A stretch of 64,000 bases of DNA from Microbacterium arborescens (GCF_030369635.1 NZ_CP128474.1:682001-746000), one strand, 5' to 3'. Positions 39,617 to 48,062 are shown, numbered from the stretch's first letter. The notes: generated from the letters alone by a model not told the origin. Made by a program: numbers and translations.

Positions 39617-40042
39617 ATGGCTACTTACGACCCGTTCCGCGACCTCGACCGCATCGCCTCGAGCCTCTTCGACACGCGCCGCGGCCCCCGTCGCATGCCG
39701 ATGGACCTCTACCGTGACGGCGACCACTACGTGATGACCGCCGACCTGCCCGGCATCGACCCGGGTTCGGTCGACATCGACGTCGACGGCCAGCTGCTGA
39801 CGATCCGCGCCGAGCGCACGCTCGCGAGCGGTGACGGTGTGAAGTGGATCACGCGCGAGCGCGAGGCCGCCAGCTTCCTGCGTCAGCTGAACCTCGGTCA
39901 GGGCGTCGACACCGAGGGCATCGCCGCGACCTACAACAACGGTGTCCTGACGGTCACCATCCCGGTCAGCGAGAAGGCCAAGCCGCGGAAGGTGGAGGTC
40001 ACGACCGACGCCGCCGCGCCGGTGGTGCCGATCGAGAACTGA
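39617..40042 (+). CDS. Hsp20/alpha-crystallin small heat-shock protein
   Basis: 141-residue ATP-independent holdase. The alpha-crystallin domain spans residues 35-130: YRDGDHYVMTADLPGIDPGS, then ERTLASGDGVKWITRERE, and GIAATYNNGVLTVTIPVSEK with the conserved A-x-x-x-N-G-V-L signature. The short N-terminus begins MATYDPFRDLDRI, common in actinobacterial Hsp20. The ATG at 39617 follows GAAGGGAAAG. Transcription is under a CIRCE and a HAIR-like element, so both HrcA and HspR are expected to act. A UUCG-loop terminator ends the unit. Confidence 0.92.
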   Translation: MATYDPFRDLDRIASSLFDTRRGPRRMPMDLYRDGDHYVMTADLPGIDPGSVDIDVDGQLLTIRAERTLASGDGVKWITREREAASFLRQLNLGQGVDTEGIAATYNNGVLTVTIPVSEKAKPRKVEVTTDAAAPVVPIEN

Positions 40043-40120
40043 TCGACAACCGATCGCGCAGAACCTGCCGAAGCGCATGTCGTGACGCGTTCACAGCGCG
40101 CGTCGAGCGCACTGCATGAC

Positions 40121-40158
40121 GGGCGGCCGCAGCCCCTTCGGGGGCGCGGCCGCCCTTT
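40121..40158 (+). terminator. Terminator of the hsp20 gene
   Basis: GGGCGGCCGC, a bulged A and GCCCC (40121-40136) pair with GGGGC and GCGGCCGCCC (40141-40155) around a stable TTCG tetraloop, followed by TTT. Fifteen paired bases make this a strong terminator. Confidence 0.85.
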
Positions 40159-40270
40159 GCGTGTGCACAGCGACGGCAGGGTCTCAGGGTCGTCGCGGAC
40201 TGACCTCAGCGAGGCAGCGATGCGTCGTGGGGCGCGCTGGCATAGTTTCGCCACGCCTGGGAAAAGTCGT

Positions 40271-40295
40271 GGTGCGCGCGAGTGCGCGACGCACC
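40271..40295 (-). terminator. Hairpin after the HNH endonuclease gene
   Basis: GGTGCGCGCG (40271-40280) pairs with CGCG-A-CGCACC (40285-40295) across an AGTG loop with one bulge. It begins four bases past the stop of the HNH gene on the minus strand, so it probably ends that transcript. Confidence 0.5.
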
Positions 40296-40298
40296 GGC

Positions 40299-41738
40299 TC
40301 AGAAGGGTGGTGGTTCGGGTGGCGGTGCCCCGCCAGTTCGACCGCCCCGCGGTGGATCGGTCGTGTCGGTCGTGTCGGTGGTGAAGCAGACCGCTGGTGT
40401 GGGTACGTCTTCGCGGTAGACCCTGCCGAGGGGTGAGGTCCATTCCAGGACTCCGCCGCCGACCTGCCGCACTTCCCACCGGGTGAATTGCTTCATGGAG
40501 TGGTGTCGTTGGCAGAGGTGGGCGAGGTTGTGGAGGTGGGTGTGGCCGCCGAGGGCGTAGTCGATGGTGTGGTCGAGTTCGCACCTGATCGCCGCCCGCC
40601 GGCATCCGGGGAACCGGCAGTGCTGATCACGGGCGGTGAGGAGTTTCTTCATCGCCATGGTGGGCCGGTACGTGTCGATCTCGACCGGGGTGCGGGTGAC
40701 CGGGTCGATGAAGAGCCGGTCCCACTCGGTGACCTGTCCCGCGAGCAGCCGCGCGGTCTCGGCATCGACCAGCGCACCGCCGACGGCCTCGGCGGGGTGC
40801 TCGTCACGGCCCACCAGGGTCTCCGCGGTGAGGGTGACCTGCACGCGCGCCCGGATCGCCCCGAGCCCGCCGGCCCGGTCGGCCCCGTAGGTCGGGTCGA
40901 CCACCGGTGCTCCGCCGAGGACGAGGTCGCCGAGGATGTCAGCACGCAGTTGATCCATCGTCCGGGCGTCTGGCGCCGCATCTGCCCCGGCGCCCGCAGC
41001 ACCGGCCGAGGCAGCACCGGCCGCGGCAGCATCCGCCTCCACCGCATCACCGCAACCACCCGCCTCCGCGGCATCCGCCCGGGCGTCCTTCACCGACTGT
41101 CCCATCTGGGTGAGCCGGTCAAGCATCCCCACAGCGATGACGGTGGGGAGGTTGGCGACGAGGTTCGACATCCCGTCGGCCCCGTGGAACACCCGCACGC
41201 ACCGCTCCACCGCCGCAGCACCATGCCGCTCCGTGAACGACTGGGGGTGCACCCGCGCCGCCAAAACCTCGAGCGCACCCCGCACCCGGGACGGTACATC
41301 CCGCTCGCACACGCCGATCGCCGCTTCCGCGAACGACTCCCGCACCTCGTCCGGCAGCCCCGCCCCGATCTTCACGACGACATCGACGTGTCCGCGTTCG
41401 ATCCGCCGTTCCACCCACGCCTCGAACACGGCGGGGTAGTCGTCGATGACGGTCATCGCATGGTCGATCTCGCCCTGCAACCGCCGATCCGTCAACCGCG
41501 CCATCCCCGCCGCCTCGGCCGCAACCGATCGCAACTCCATGTCGGAGGCCATGCCCCGCACCCCATCGCGCCGGGCCTCCCGCAACGCCGACCGGCCCAG
41601 ATCGGCCAACGCACGCATCCGCTCAACCTCGCCAGCATGGACAAGATCGAGCGCCTCCGCATACCGCGCGAACGCGAGCACCTGCGCGGGCGCGGCGTCA
41701 TCGCATCGCACCCCACACATCTCGCCGCTCGATTCCAT
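40299..41738 (-). CDS. DUF222-HNH endonuclease family protein
   Basis: 479-residue protein with an N-terminal helical DUF222 domain (residues 20-330) and a C-terminal HNH nuclease zinc-finger: CRFPGCRRAAIRCELDH then HLHNLAHLCQRHH near residues 395-435. This family is present in many copies in actinobacteria and its cellular target is unknown; it is often considered selfish or related to 13E12 repeat proteins. An Ala/Gly-rich linker around residue 240 is encoded by tandem 15-base repeats. The ATG at 41738 has CACAAT six bases upstream (leaderless). The last 30 residues are a Thr/Pro tail. Confidence 0.8.
   Translation of the reverse strand: MESSGEMCGVRCDDAAPAQVLAFARYAEALDLVHAGEVERMRALADLGRSALREARRDGVRGMASDMELRSVAAEAAGMARLTDRRLQGEIDHAMTVIDDYPAVFEAWVERRIERGHVDVVVKIGAGLPDEVRESFAEAAIGVCERDVPSRVRGALEVLAARVHPQSFTERHGAAAVERCVRVFHGADGMSNLVANLPTVIAVGMLDRLTQMGQSVKDARADAAEAGGCGDAVEADAAAAGAASAGAAGAGADAAPDARTMDQLRADILGDLVLGGAPVVDPTYGADRAGGLGAIRARVQVTLTAETLVGRDEHPAEAVGGALVDAETARLLAGQVTEWDRLFIDPVTRTPVEIDTYRPTMAMKKLLTARDQHCRFPGCRRAAIRCELDHTIDYALGGHTHLHNLAHLCQRHHSMKQFTRWEVRQVGGGVLEWTSPLGRVYREDVPTPAVCFTTDTTDTTDPPRGGRTGGAPPPEPPPF
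40996..41040. repeat. 15-base tandem repeats in the HNH gene linker
   Basis: GCAGCACCGGCCGAG (40996-41010) is followed by a copy with one change (41011-41025) and a diverged third unit (41026-41040). They encode the Ala/Gly/Ser linker between DUF222 and HNH domains. Confidence 0.6.
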
Positions 41739-41943
41739 GTTCCCATTGTGGCAGCGGGGTACGACATTCAGGTCGAACTTTTGTACGACTGTGGGGGCAA
41801 TTGATGACGGCGCCGCTGGGGAGGAGCAGGCGCCCGGCACCCCGGCCCCGGCGACACCGCACCCGAACCGAGCCAAGGCCCGTCACGAACGCGCTACGAC
41901 ACCACCCGCCGCGCCCGAAAGCCACTGGACCGGGCGCCGCAGA

Positions 41944-42375
41944 TCAGGAGAGTCGGCGCAGCTTCGTCGTGAGCTGCTCGAGCTGCTCCAGTTCGTCGGT
42001 CGACAGCACCGACATCCGCTCGGCGATCGAACGTCCGTGAGCTGCCGCGAGGCGGCGGAACGCCGAGACGCCTTCGGGTGTCGCGGTGAGCATCGCGCCG
42101 CGGCCGTCGGTCGGGTCTCCGCATTTGGTGATGAGCCCGCGCGCGACCATCCGGTCGACGAGCCGCGACACGCTCGGCTGGCTGATGAGCATGTTCGCCG
42201 TGACGTCGCGCAGCCGCGCACGATGACCGGCGCCACGCACGACGGTCAAGAGCACGTCGTACTCGGCTTGCGTGAGCTCGTCGCCGGCGAAGTCGTTGCT
42301 GATGTCGTCGAAGATCTCGTGCTGTGCGCGGAAGAGACTCTCCCACGCTGCCACGGCACGACGACGATCGCTCAT
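41944..42375 (-). CDS. MarR-family transcriptional regulator
   Basis: 143-residue winged-helix protein: LTQAEYDVLLTVVRGAGHRA, then RLRDVTANMLISQPSVSRLV as recognition region and MVARGLITKCGDPTDGRGAM as wing with the D-x-R signature. The dimer helices include ELEQLEQLTTKLRRL at the end. The ATG at 42375 stands seven bases after TAAAGT on its strand. It is divergent from the DUF2207 gene with only 35 bases between start codons, so repressor binding would affect both. Confidence 0.85.
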   Translation of the reverse strand: MSDRRRAVAAWESLFRAQHEIFDDISNDFAGDELTQAEYDVLLTVVRGAGHRARLRDVTANMLISQPSVSRLVDRMVARGLITKCGDPTDGRGAMLTATPEGVSAFRRLAAAHGRSIAERMSVLSTDELEQLEQLTTKLRRLS

Positions 42376-42410
42376 GGCGACAACTTTACTGCCCGCCTAA
42401 GCTGGTCGGC
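42376..42410. promoter_or_regulatory. Face-to-face leaderless promoters, MarR/DUF2207
   Basis: Within 35 bases the minus-strand -10 TAAAGT (42388 to 42383) and the plus-strand -10 TAAGCT (42398-42403) each stand seven bases before their start codon. The two -10 boxes are nine bases apart, so each -35 must lie in or beyond the other's -10 and the two polymerases compete for the same DNA. Confidence 0.55.
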
Positions 42411-44210
42411 ATGATCCGTCGCAGCCGGGCGGCAGTCGCGGTCGCGGTCCTCATGCTGATCACAGCAGTTTTCGCGCTGGCAGCACCGGCCGCGGCATCC
42501 GCCGACGAATCCGCCGATCTCGATGCGTTCGTCTTCGACTCGCTGTCCGTCGACTACACATTCACCCGCGACGACGACGGGACCGCACGCATGCGCGTCG
42601 TCGAGACGTTCGTCGCCGACTTCCCCGATTCGGATCAGAACCGCGGCATGCGGCGACTTCTTCCCGAGACCTACAACGGGCAGCCGCTGCATCCCGAGCT
42701 CATCTCGGTCACGGATGAGAACGGCGCGGCCCGGCCCGTCGAGACCGACAGCGAGGATGGCACGCTCGGCATCCTGACGCGAGGCGCTGCCTACCTGCAC
42801 GGCCGGAACACGTTCGTGTTCACCTACGACCTCGAGAACGTCGTCTGGGACTTCCCCGACACGGGACTCGAGTTCTATTGGGACGTCAACGGCACCGACT
42901 GGAACCAGCCGTTCCGTCAGGTGACCGCGACGCTGCATGTCGATCCGACCATCGCGGACTCCCTCGCGGGACGTGAGGCCTGCTACGTCGGTGAGCAGGA
43001 CAGCACCACCGCGTGCCCGGAGATCACCGCGTCGCCGGATGGCGCCACGATCACCGCGTCGGCGTCCGACCTGGCTCCGCATGAGACCCTCACCCTGGCG
43101 GTCGGGTTCGAAGCGGGTGCGTTCGAGACCTACGACACCTCGTTCGTGTCGTCGCCTCTCGGATGGCTTCAGTCCGGGTCGGTCGCGCTCCTCGCCGGCG
43201 CTACCGGCTGGGCGCTGCGGAACCGGCGCCGCTACCTCCGCGACGAGCCGGGGCGCCCCACGATCATCGCCGAGTACACCCCTCCCCGGGATATCGATGC
43301 TCTCGAGTCGGCGGTGCTGCTGAAGAAGACCTCGAAGGCGATCCCGGCCGAGGTGCTCGAGCAGGCGCTCGTCGGCTCGATCCGCATCGTCGACGACGGC
43401 AAGCATCGCTGGGGGCGGGCGAAGCTGCAGGCGGAACTGGTCGACCCGAAGCTGGCCGATCAGAACGGCCGGATGCTGCTGAGCGGGATGTTCCCGCACC
43501 ACCGGCGCGGCGAGATCTACCGTTTCGGCTCGTCCGATACCCGGCTATCATCCGAGACGCAGCGCGCCCTCAAGCTCGCCGAGGACAACCTCAAGCGGCG
43601 CGACATGTACCGCACGGTTCCGGCCGGGGTTCGTGGCTGGCCGGTCGCCGCGTGCGTCGTGCTGGCCGGTCTCGTCATCCTGTTCGGCGCGCTGGCCCTG
43701 AGCTCGTACGTGCACCCGGCCCTCCCCGTGGTGGGGATCGTGCTGGCCGCGGCATCCTTCTTCGTCGTGATCTTCGCCGTCTCGGGCTCGCCGCTCTCGC
43801 GAGCCGGCGCCGAGACGCGTGATCACCTCCTGGGGCTCGACCTGTTCATTCGCTGGGCCGAAGAAGATCGCATCCGGATGCTGCAGTCGCCGGCGGGCGC
43901 TGAACGCGAGCCCGTGGCGACGGACGACCCGCGGGAGGTGCTGCGGATCTACGAGCGGCTGCTGCCGTACGCCGTGCTGTTCGGCCGCGAGAAGGAGTGG
44001 GCGGCCCACCTGACGGCGGCGTACGCCGCAGCCGGCGTGACCGCGCCGATCTGGTACTCCGGTTCCGGAGGGTTCGACGCCTCGTCGTTCGCGGCCGGCA
44101 TCGGCACCCTGTCGTCGGCCGCCGCGTCGTCGTCGTCGACGGCTGGCGGGTCGAGCGGCGGCGGTTCAGCGGGCGGGGGAGGCGGCGGGGGTGGTGGCGG
44201 CGGCGCCTGA
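42411..44210 (+). CDS. DUF2207 membrane protein
   Basis: 599-residue membrane protein. A signal peptide at residues 1-30 ends APAAASA, then an extracellular DUF2207 domain follows (VDYTFTRDDDGTARMRVVET onward, to about residue 245). One helix near 250-268 comes next, a cytoplasmic region, a helical hairpin (GWPVAACVVLAGLVILFGAL and VVGIVLAAASFFVVIFAVSG), and a cytoplasmic tail ending in Ser and a run of ten glycines. Such Gly-rich ends are usual for this family. Function unknown, possibly a scaffold in the envelope. The ATG at 42411 is leaderless-type, opposite the MarR gene. Confidence 0.8.
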   Translation: MIRRSRAAVAVAVLMLITAVFALAAPAAASADESADLDAFVFDSLSVDYTFTRDDDGTARMRVVETFVADFPDSDQNRGMRRLLPETYNGQPLHPELISVTDENGAARPVETDSEDGTLGILTRGAAYLHGRNTFVFTYDLENVVWDFPDTGLEFYWDVNGTDWNQPFRQVTATLHVDPTIADSLAGREACYVGEQDSTTACPEITASPDGATITASASDLAPHETLTLAVGFEAGAFETYDTSFVSSPLGWLQSGSVALLAGATGWALRNRRRYLRDEPGRPTIIAEYTPPRDIDALESAVLLKKTSKAIPAEVLEQALVGSIRIVDDGKHRWGRAKLQAELVDPKLADQNGRMLLSGMFPHHRRGEIYRFGSSDTRLSSETQRALKLAEDNLKRRDMYRTVPAGVRGWPVAACVVLAGLVILFGALALSSYVHPALPVVGIVLAAASFFVVIFAVSGSPLSRAGAETRDHLLGLDLFIRWAEEDRIRMLQSPAGAEREPVATDDPREVLRIYERLLPYAVLFGREKEWAAHLTAAYAAAGVTAPIWYSGSGGFDASSFAAGIGTLSSAAASSSSTAGGSSGGGSAGGGGGGGGGGGA

Positions 44211-44253
44211 GTGACCGTCAGTCGGAGCCCCGCCGGGCGTCGCGAACGCAGTT

Positions 44254-44289
44254 GAGGGCCCGACCGAAGAGGCATTCGGTCGGGCCCTC
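44254..44289. terminator. Terminator after the DUF2207 gene
   Basis: GAGGGCCCGACCGAA (44254-44268) and TTCGGTCGGGCCCTC (44275-44289) are perfect 15-base arms around a six-base loop, 44 bases past the stop codon. Confidence 0.8.
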
Positions 44290-44496
44290 GTCCCTTTGCA
44301 CCAAGAGTTTCCTGCAATCACATGCCGGTGGCTGCCACAGCAAAACAGCTACCGTGCGAGCACTCTATAACGACGAGGTAACGACGAGCAAGGGTTTTCC
44401 GTTATCTCTTCGTAATCATTGAGAACACTGAGCCTGCGCCTCACCGACGTCGGGCTTTCGGCCTTCGAGGAGCCGCCGGTCTGTCAGGATGAGCGG
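44290..44496. other. AT-rich non-coding stretch with direct repeat
   Basis: About 200 bases with clearly lower GC than the rest of the window. TAACGACGAGG (44368-44378) is repeated at 44379-44389 with one change, behind a TATAAC (44366-44371). A further TTATC/GTAATC-rich stretch follows. No start codon with a ribosome site or RNA fold was convincing; it may be a promoter region for the next gene. Confidence 0.35.
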
Positions 44497-44829
44497 GTGC
44501 ACGCCCACGGCCGAGACACCGCCAGCGGACCCTTCGTGGTCACGCTCGTCGTCGACCTGCCGATCGCCAAGCCCGACGCGCTCGAGACGATCGCCTTCGT
44601 CTCGGACGGCGTCATCGAGAACGCGGGCACCGCGTTCCCCCGCGTCGGACTCGGCCGGGACGTATGGGCGGAGGTGCAGATCCCGAAGTTCGCCGACCCG
44701 CCCCCGCTGGCGGTGGACGTGTGCTCCGACGTGTCGTGGGATGCTGCGGCGACCGAGGCCGCGCGCCTGGCAGATGCACTGCGCCGCGTGGGCTGGTCGG
44801 TGCGGTCGCCCCGCTCGGACGAGATCTGA
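44497..44829 (+). CDS. Hypothetical protein, 110 residues
   Basis: 110-residue soluble protein with no recognised domain, starting VHAHGRDTASGPFVVTLVVD and ending in an amphipathic helix (AATEAARLADALRRVGWSVR). The GTG at 44497 stands six bases after CAGGAT, close to the leaderless pattern. A TTG at 44419 would add 26 residues of poor quality and is less likely. It converges with the antiporter gene 33 bases further on. Confidence 0.5.
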   Translation: MHAHGRDTASGPFVVTLVVDLPIAKPDALETIAFVSDGVIENAGTAFPRVGLGRDVWAEVQIPKFADPPPLAVDVCSDVSWDAAATEAARLADALRRVGWSVRSPRSDEI

Positions 44830-44862
44830 CCCGCGCCCTCGGCGACGCCCACTCGGCGACGC

Positions 44863-45927
44863 TCACCCGGCGACGGCGAAGAGACCCGCCACGCCGGCGC
44901 CGTAGAGCACGAGCACGACGAGCGAGTCGACGCCCATCCCGGCGACGCGCCGTGCGGGCCGGAAGATGAGCCCGACGACATACACGAGGGTCAGCAGCGC
45001 GGCAAGCGCCGTGAGATAGATGTCGGCGCCGTTCGCTTGGGGCAGCACAGCCTGCCCCGAGATCAGTGTCGCCACGAGGAACAGCACCGGCAGGAAGGCG
45101 TTGCCGCCGAAGATGTCGCTCATCGCGAGGTTGTCGTCGCCCTGCCGGATCGCCTGCAGCCCCGTCGAGATCTCCGGCAGCGCGGTGGCCAGCGCGAGGA
45201 CGGTGGCTCCGAACAGCACGCCCGACAGCCCGATCCCGTCGGCGATCGCGTCGCCGGATCGTTCGAGAACGACTCCCGCACCGAGGGTCGCGAGCGCCGA
45301 GACCACGAACACCACGACGACCGCGGGAGTGCTCATCGCATGATGCGGATGCTGCGGCTTCGCGCGCCGGTGGCCCGGCGTGTGCTCGCTCGCGCCCGGC
45401 GACGTGCCGTTCTCATGCCAGGGCAGATGCTTCCCGGCGCGCTGCACGAGGAAGAGCCCCGCGAGCCACAGCGCCGCGATGAGCACGACATCGGGGGTCA
45501 CCCGTGCGACGACGAGGTCGCCGGGCAGCTGGCTGCCCGCCATCACCACGGCGAGCACGGCGACCACGACCACGGCTTCGAGCACGAGGACGAGCGATGC
45601 CGCACGATAGGTGAGCGGCCTGACCCCGCGCCCGCGCTTGCCGAACGCGTCGAGGATCACCAGTACGACCGTCTGCAGGGCGATGCCGCCGAGGATGTTG
45701 CCCACGGCGACCTCGAGGTTTCCCGAGATCGCGGCGCTGACGGTGATGGCGATCTCCGGCAGGTTCGTCGCCACAGCGAGCACGATCAGTCCACCGAAGG
45801 CACTGCCGATGTGCCATCGGTCGTCGAGCACGTCGGTCGACTTCGAGAGCTGGATGCCCGCCGCCCACACGACGGCCGCAGCGCCGACGAACATCACCAG
45901 GAGCAGCCACAGGGGCAGGTTCGACAT
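44863..45927 (-). CDS. Cation/Ca2+ exchanger (CaCA family)
   Basis: 354-residue membrane antiporter with two homologous halves of about five helices. The alpha repeats that form the ion path are visible: VATNLPEIAITVSAAISGNL with VAVGNILGG in the first half, and LATALPEISTGLQAIRQGDD with LAMSDIFGGN in the second. Between the halves lies a His-rich cytoplasmic loop (EHTPGHRRAKPQHPHHAM) that may sense or buffer metal. The ATG at 45927 is chosen; GTG 45942 is the alternative. Exchanged ion (Ca2+, Na+, H+) not determinable. Confidence 0.85.
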   Translation of the reverse strand: MSNLPLWLLLVMFVGAAAVVWAAGIQLSKSTDVLDDRWHIGSAFGGLIVLAVATNLPEIAITVSAAISGNLEVAVGNILGGIALQTVVLVILDAFGKRGRGVRPLTYRAASLVLVLEAVVVVAVLAVVMAGSQLPGDLVVARVTPDVVLIAALWLAGLFLVQRAGKHLPWHENGTSPGASEHTPGHRRAKPQHPHHAMSTPAVVVVFVVSALATLGAGVVLERSGDAIADGIGLSGVLFGATVLALATALPEISTGLQAIRQGDDNLAMSDIFGGNAFLPVLFLVATLISGQAVLPQANGADIYLTALAALLTLVYVVGLIFRPARRVAGMGVDSLVVLVLYGAGVAGLFAVAG

Positions 45928-46010
45928 GCCCTCAGTGCACACCCGTACCGCGGCATGCGCGTACCTCTTGCGCTCGCGGGCGCGAGAGACTCCGGTTCAG
46001 CCGGTCGGGC

Positions 46011-47249
46011 TCAGCGCAGCCAGCTGGAGCGCCCGAACCGCTCCCACCGCTCGACGATGTGCACGTCTCCGTCATCGGTGGTCTCGAGCACCGTGGCGCC
46101 GCCGATCACGACGTGCTCGACACGCGATTCGACCGCGAGGGGGTCGCCCGACCACAGCACGAGGTCGCCGTCGCGACCGGGCTCGAGAGCACCGACGCGA
46201 TCGTCGAGACGCAGGATGCTGGCGGGGTTGGTCGTCAGCGCCTGCAGGGCGACGTCGGCCGGGAGGCCCTCGCGCACTGCCAGGATGGCCTGCAGCCGGA
46301 TCTGGTCGATCGGCACAACGGGGTGATCGGTCGTGATCGCGACGGTGACGCCCGCCGCAGCGATCAGGGCGAGGGCCCCGATCGCACGGTCGCGCAGTTC
46401 GACCTTCGAGCGCGAGGTGAGCATCGGTCCGAAGATGACCGGGATGCCCTTCTCGGCCAGGACATCGGCGATCTTGTGGCCTTCGGTGCCGTGGTTGACG
46501 ACGAGGCGGTAGCCGAACTCCTCGGCCAGACGGATCGCGGTGACGATGTCGTCGTGCCGGTGGCTGTGCTGGTCCCACAGGAGCGTGCCGTCGAGCACCT
46601 CCGCGAGCGTCTCTTTGCCGAGGTCGCGATCGAATGGTTCGCCCTTGGCTGCCGCGGCATCCCGTTTGGCCACGTAGTTCTGCGCATCGACGAAGGCGTC
46701 GCGCAGCACGGAGGCGACGCCCAGGCGGGTCGAGGGCGTCTGCTTCTTGTCACCGTAGACGCGCTTGGGGTTCTCGCCGAGGGCCGACTTCACCGACACG
46801 TTCTCGGCGATGACCTGTTCGTCGACGGTGCGCCCGCCCCAGGTCTTGATCGCGACCGTGCGTCCGCCGATCGGGTTGCCCGATCCCGGCTTGATGACGA
46901 CGGACGTCACGCCGCCGCCCAATGCGTCGCGGAACCCGACCTCCTCGATGTCGATGCCGTCGAGTGCGCGGAAACGAGCGCCGTTCGGGTCGGTCATCTC
47001 GTTGGTGTCATTGCCCGACCAGCCTTCGCCGTCTTCGTGGACGCCGAGATGCCCGTGGGCCTCGACGAATCCGGGCAGCACCCAGCGCCCCGCGGCATCC
47101 ACGATCTCGGCTCCGTCGGGAACGGGCGTCTCGGGTCCGCCGACGGCGGTGATCACGCCGTCGGTGACGACGACCGTCCCGCCCTCGATGACGGGTGCGG
47201 ACACGGGGACGATGCGGCCGTTCACGACGGCGAGGGTGCGGGGGGCCAT
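46011..47249 (-). CDS. Amidohydrolase-family metal-dependent hydrolase
   Basis: 412-residue TIM-barrel hydrolase. The HxH metal motif is in GFVEAHGHLGVHEDG near residue 62, with further ligands in LLWDQHSHRHDDI, LVVNHGTEGHK and AITTDHPVVP, and the NPASILRLDDRVGALEPGRD end typical of imidazolonepropionase-like and prolidase-like amidohydrolases. The ATG at 47249 follows TAGGGT by seven bases, a leaderless start, so the longer frame upstream through the VOC gene is rejected. Substrate unknown. Confidence 0.85.
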   Translation of the reverse strand: MAPRTLAVVNGRIVPVSAPVIEGGTVVVTDGVITAVGGPETPVPDGAEIVDAAGRWVLPGFVEAHGHLGVHEDGEGWSGNDTNEMTDPNGARFRALDGIDIEEVGFRDALGGGVTSVVIKPGSGNPIGGRTVAIKTWGGRTVDEQVIAENVSVKSALGENPKRVYGDKKQTPSTRLGVASVLRDAFVDAQNYVAKRDAAAAKGEPFDRDLGKETLAEVLDGTLLWDQHSHRHDDIVTAIRLAEEFGYRLVVNHGTEGHKIADVLAEKGIPVIFGPMLTSRSKVELRDRAIGALALIAAAGVTVAITTDHPVVPIDQIRLQAILAVREGLPADVALQALTTNPASILRLDDRVGALEPGRDGDLVLWSGDPLAVESRVEHVVIGGATVLETTDDGDVHIVERWERFGRSSWLR

Positions 47250-47272
47250 GACGTCGACCCTATGACGGGTGG

Positions 47273-47707
47273 TCACTGGAGGCAGAACTCGTTGCCCTCG
47301 GGGTCTGTCATCTGCCAGTAGCGCTCGGGCCACGCGCCCCACTGCTGCTCGACGAGCCGGACGACGCTCGCGCCGAGCGCGACGAGCCGATCCTTCTCGG
47401 CATCCACGGCCTGCGGAGAAGCACGGCGCTCGCCGTCTGCGGGGGCGACCGAGACGTCGATGTGCAGCCGGTTGCGCCCCGTCTTCGCGCCGTCGGCGTG
47501 ATGGAAGTAGAGGCGCGGCCCGCGGCCGTCGGGATCTTCGGCGAGCCCTCGGCGGTCGAGATCGTCGTCGGTGAGACCGGCCTCGAGCTGCTGCCGGCGC
47601 ATGTCGTCGGGCCAGTCGAGGCGGGGATAGCCGAAGACATCCGACCAGAAATGCGAGAGCGCCCGCGGGTCGTCTGCGTAGAAGGTGATGTTGCCGAGCC
47701 TGTTCAC
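47273..47707 (-). CDS. VOC-family (glyoxalase/bleomycin resistance-like) protein
   Basis: 144-residue vicinal-oxygen-chelate protein with two beta-alpha-beta-beta-beta modules: LGNITFYADDPRALSHFWSD then PRLYFHHADGAKTGRNRLHI with a possible metal His, and WQMTDPEGNEFCL at the end, the usual E-F-C-type terminus. The GTG at 47707 is fixed by GGAGGT at five bases; the frame extends 18 codons further without support. Role unknown; such proteins bind or rearrange small molecules. Confidence 0.8.
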   Translation of the reverse strand: MNRLGNITFYADDPRALSHFWSDVFGYPRLDWPDDMRRQQLEAGLTDDDLDRRGLAEDPDGRGPRLYFHHADGAKTGRNRLHIDVSVAPADGERRASPQAVDAEKDRLVALGASVVRLVEQQWGAWPERYWQMTDPEGNEFCLQ

Positions 47708-47786
47708 GGTGACCTCCTCGTCGCGACCGACGGTACCCCCGACCACCGACACCGGGTACACCCGACGTCGCCGCGAGGCAACGGGG

Positions 47787-47815
47787 CTGACCGCGGCCGG
47801 GCATCGTCGTAGCGT
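47787..47815 (+). promoter_or_regulatory. Promoter of the 43-residue acidic protein gene
   Basis: CTGACC (47787-47792), 17 bases, TAGCGT (47810-47815). The start codon is 32 bases past the -10, leaving a short leader with GGGAGG. This promoter lies in the upstream part of the VOC gene region but on the other strand. Confidence 0.55.
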
Positions 47816-47847
47816 GAGCGGTTCACGAACTGCAGGGAGGAACCCTC

Positions 47848-47979
47848 ATGAGTCTCAATGGAAACGTGCCCTTCGTCGCACCCGGTGAGATGCCGATCGA
47901 CCCGATCGAGGAGGCCCCGACGCTCGAGGTCACGGGCGACGACCTCCTCGACGACGAGGCTCTCCCGGACGAGGACTGA
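47848..47979 (+). CDS. Small acidic protein, 43 residues
   Basis: A 43-codon frame with ATG at 47848, GGGAGG ribosome site, own promoter and a long terminator hairpin just after the stop. The product starts MSLNGNVPFVAPGEMPIDPI and its second half is very acidic (EVTGDDLLDDEALPDED), with predicted charge strongly negative and no cysteine. No membrane segment or RiPP modification gene is nearby, so a peptide toxin or RiPP precursor is unlikely but not excluded. Function unknown. Confidence 0.65.
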   Translation: MSLNGNVPFVAPGEMPIDPIEEAPTLEVTGDDLLDDEALPDED

Positions 47980-47991
47980 CCCGCCGGAACA

Positions 47992-48051
47992 GCGAAAGCG
48001 CACGTCCGCACGGTCTCCGCGTCAGCGGACCGTGCAGACGTGCGCTTTCGC
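47992..48051. terminator. Long hairpin between the 43-residue gene and the transglycosylase gene
   Basis: GCGAAAGCGCACGTC (47992-48006) pairs with GACGTGCGCTTTCGC (48037-48051), and the inner parts GCACGGTC and GACCGTGC-type bases extend the stem to about 26 pairs with one mismatch and one two-base bulge. It separates two convergent genes and is probably a bidirectional terminator. Confidence 0.75.
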
Positions 48052-48062
48052 CTGCTATCGGG

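Noticed and set aside
46011..47804. 597-codon version of the amidohydrolase
   Set aside because: The first 185 codons overlap the VOC gene out of frame, while the ATG at 47249 has a leaderless -10.
47848..47979. RiPP precursor peptide
   Set aside because: There is no leader/core pattern, no Cys/Ser/Thr-rich core and no modification or export gene nearby.
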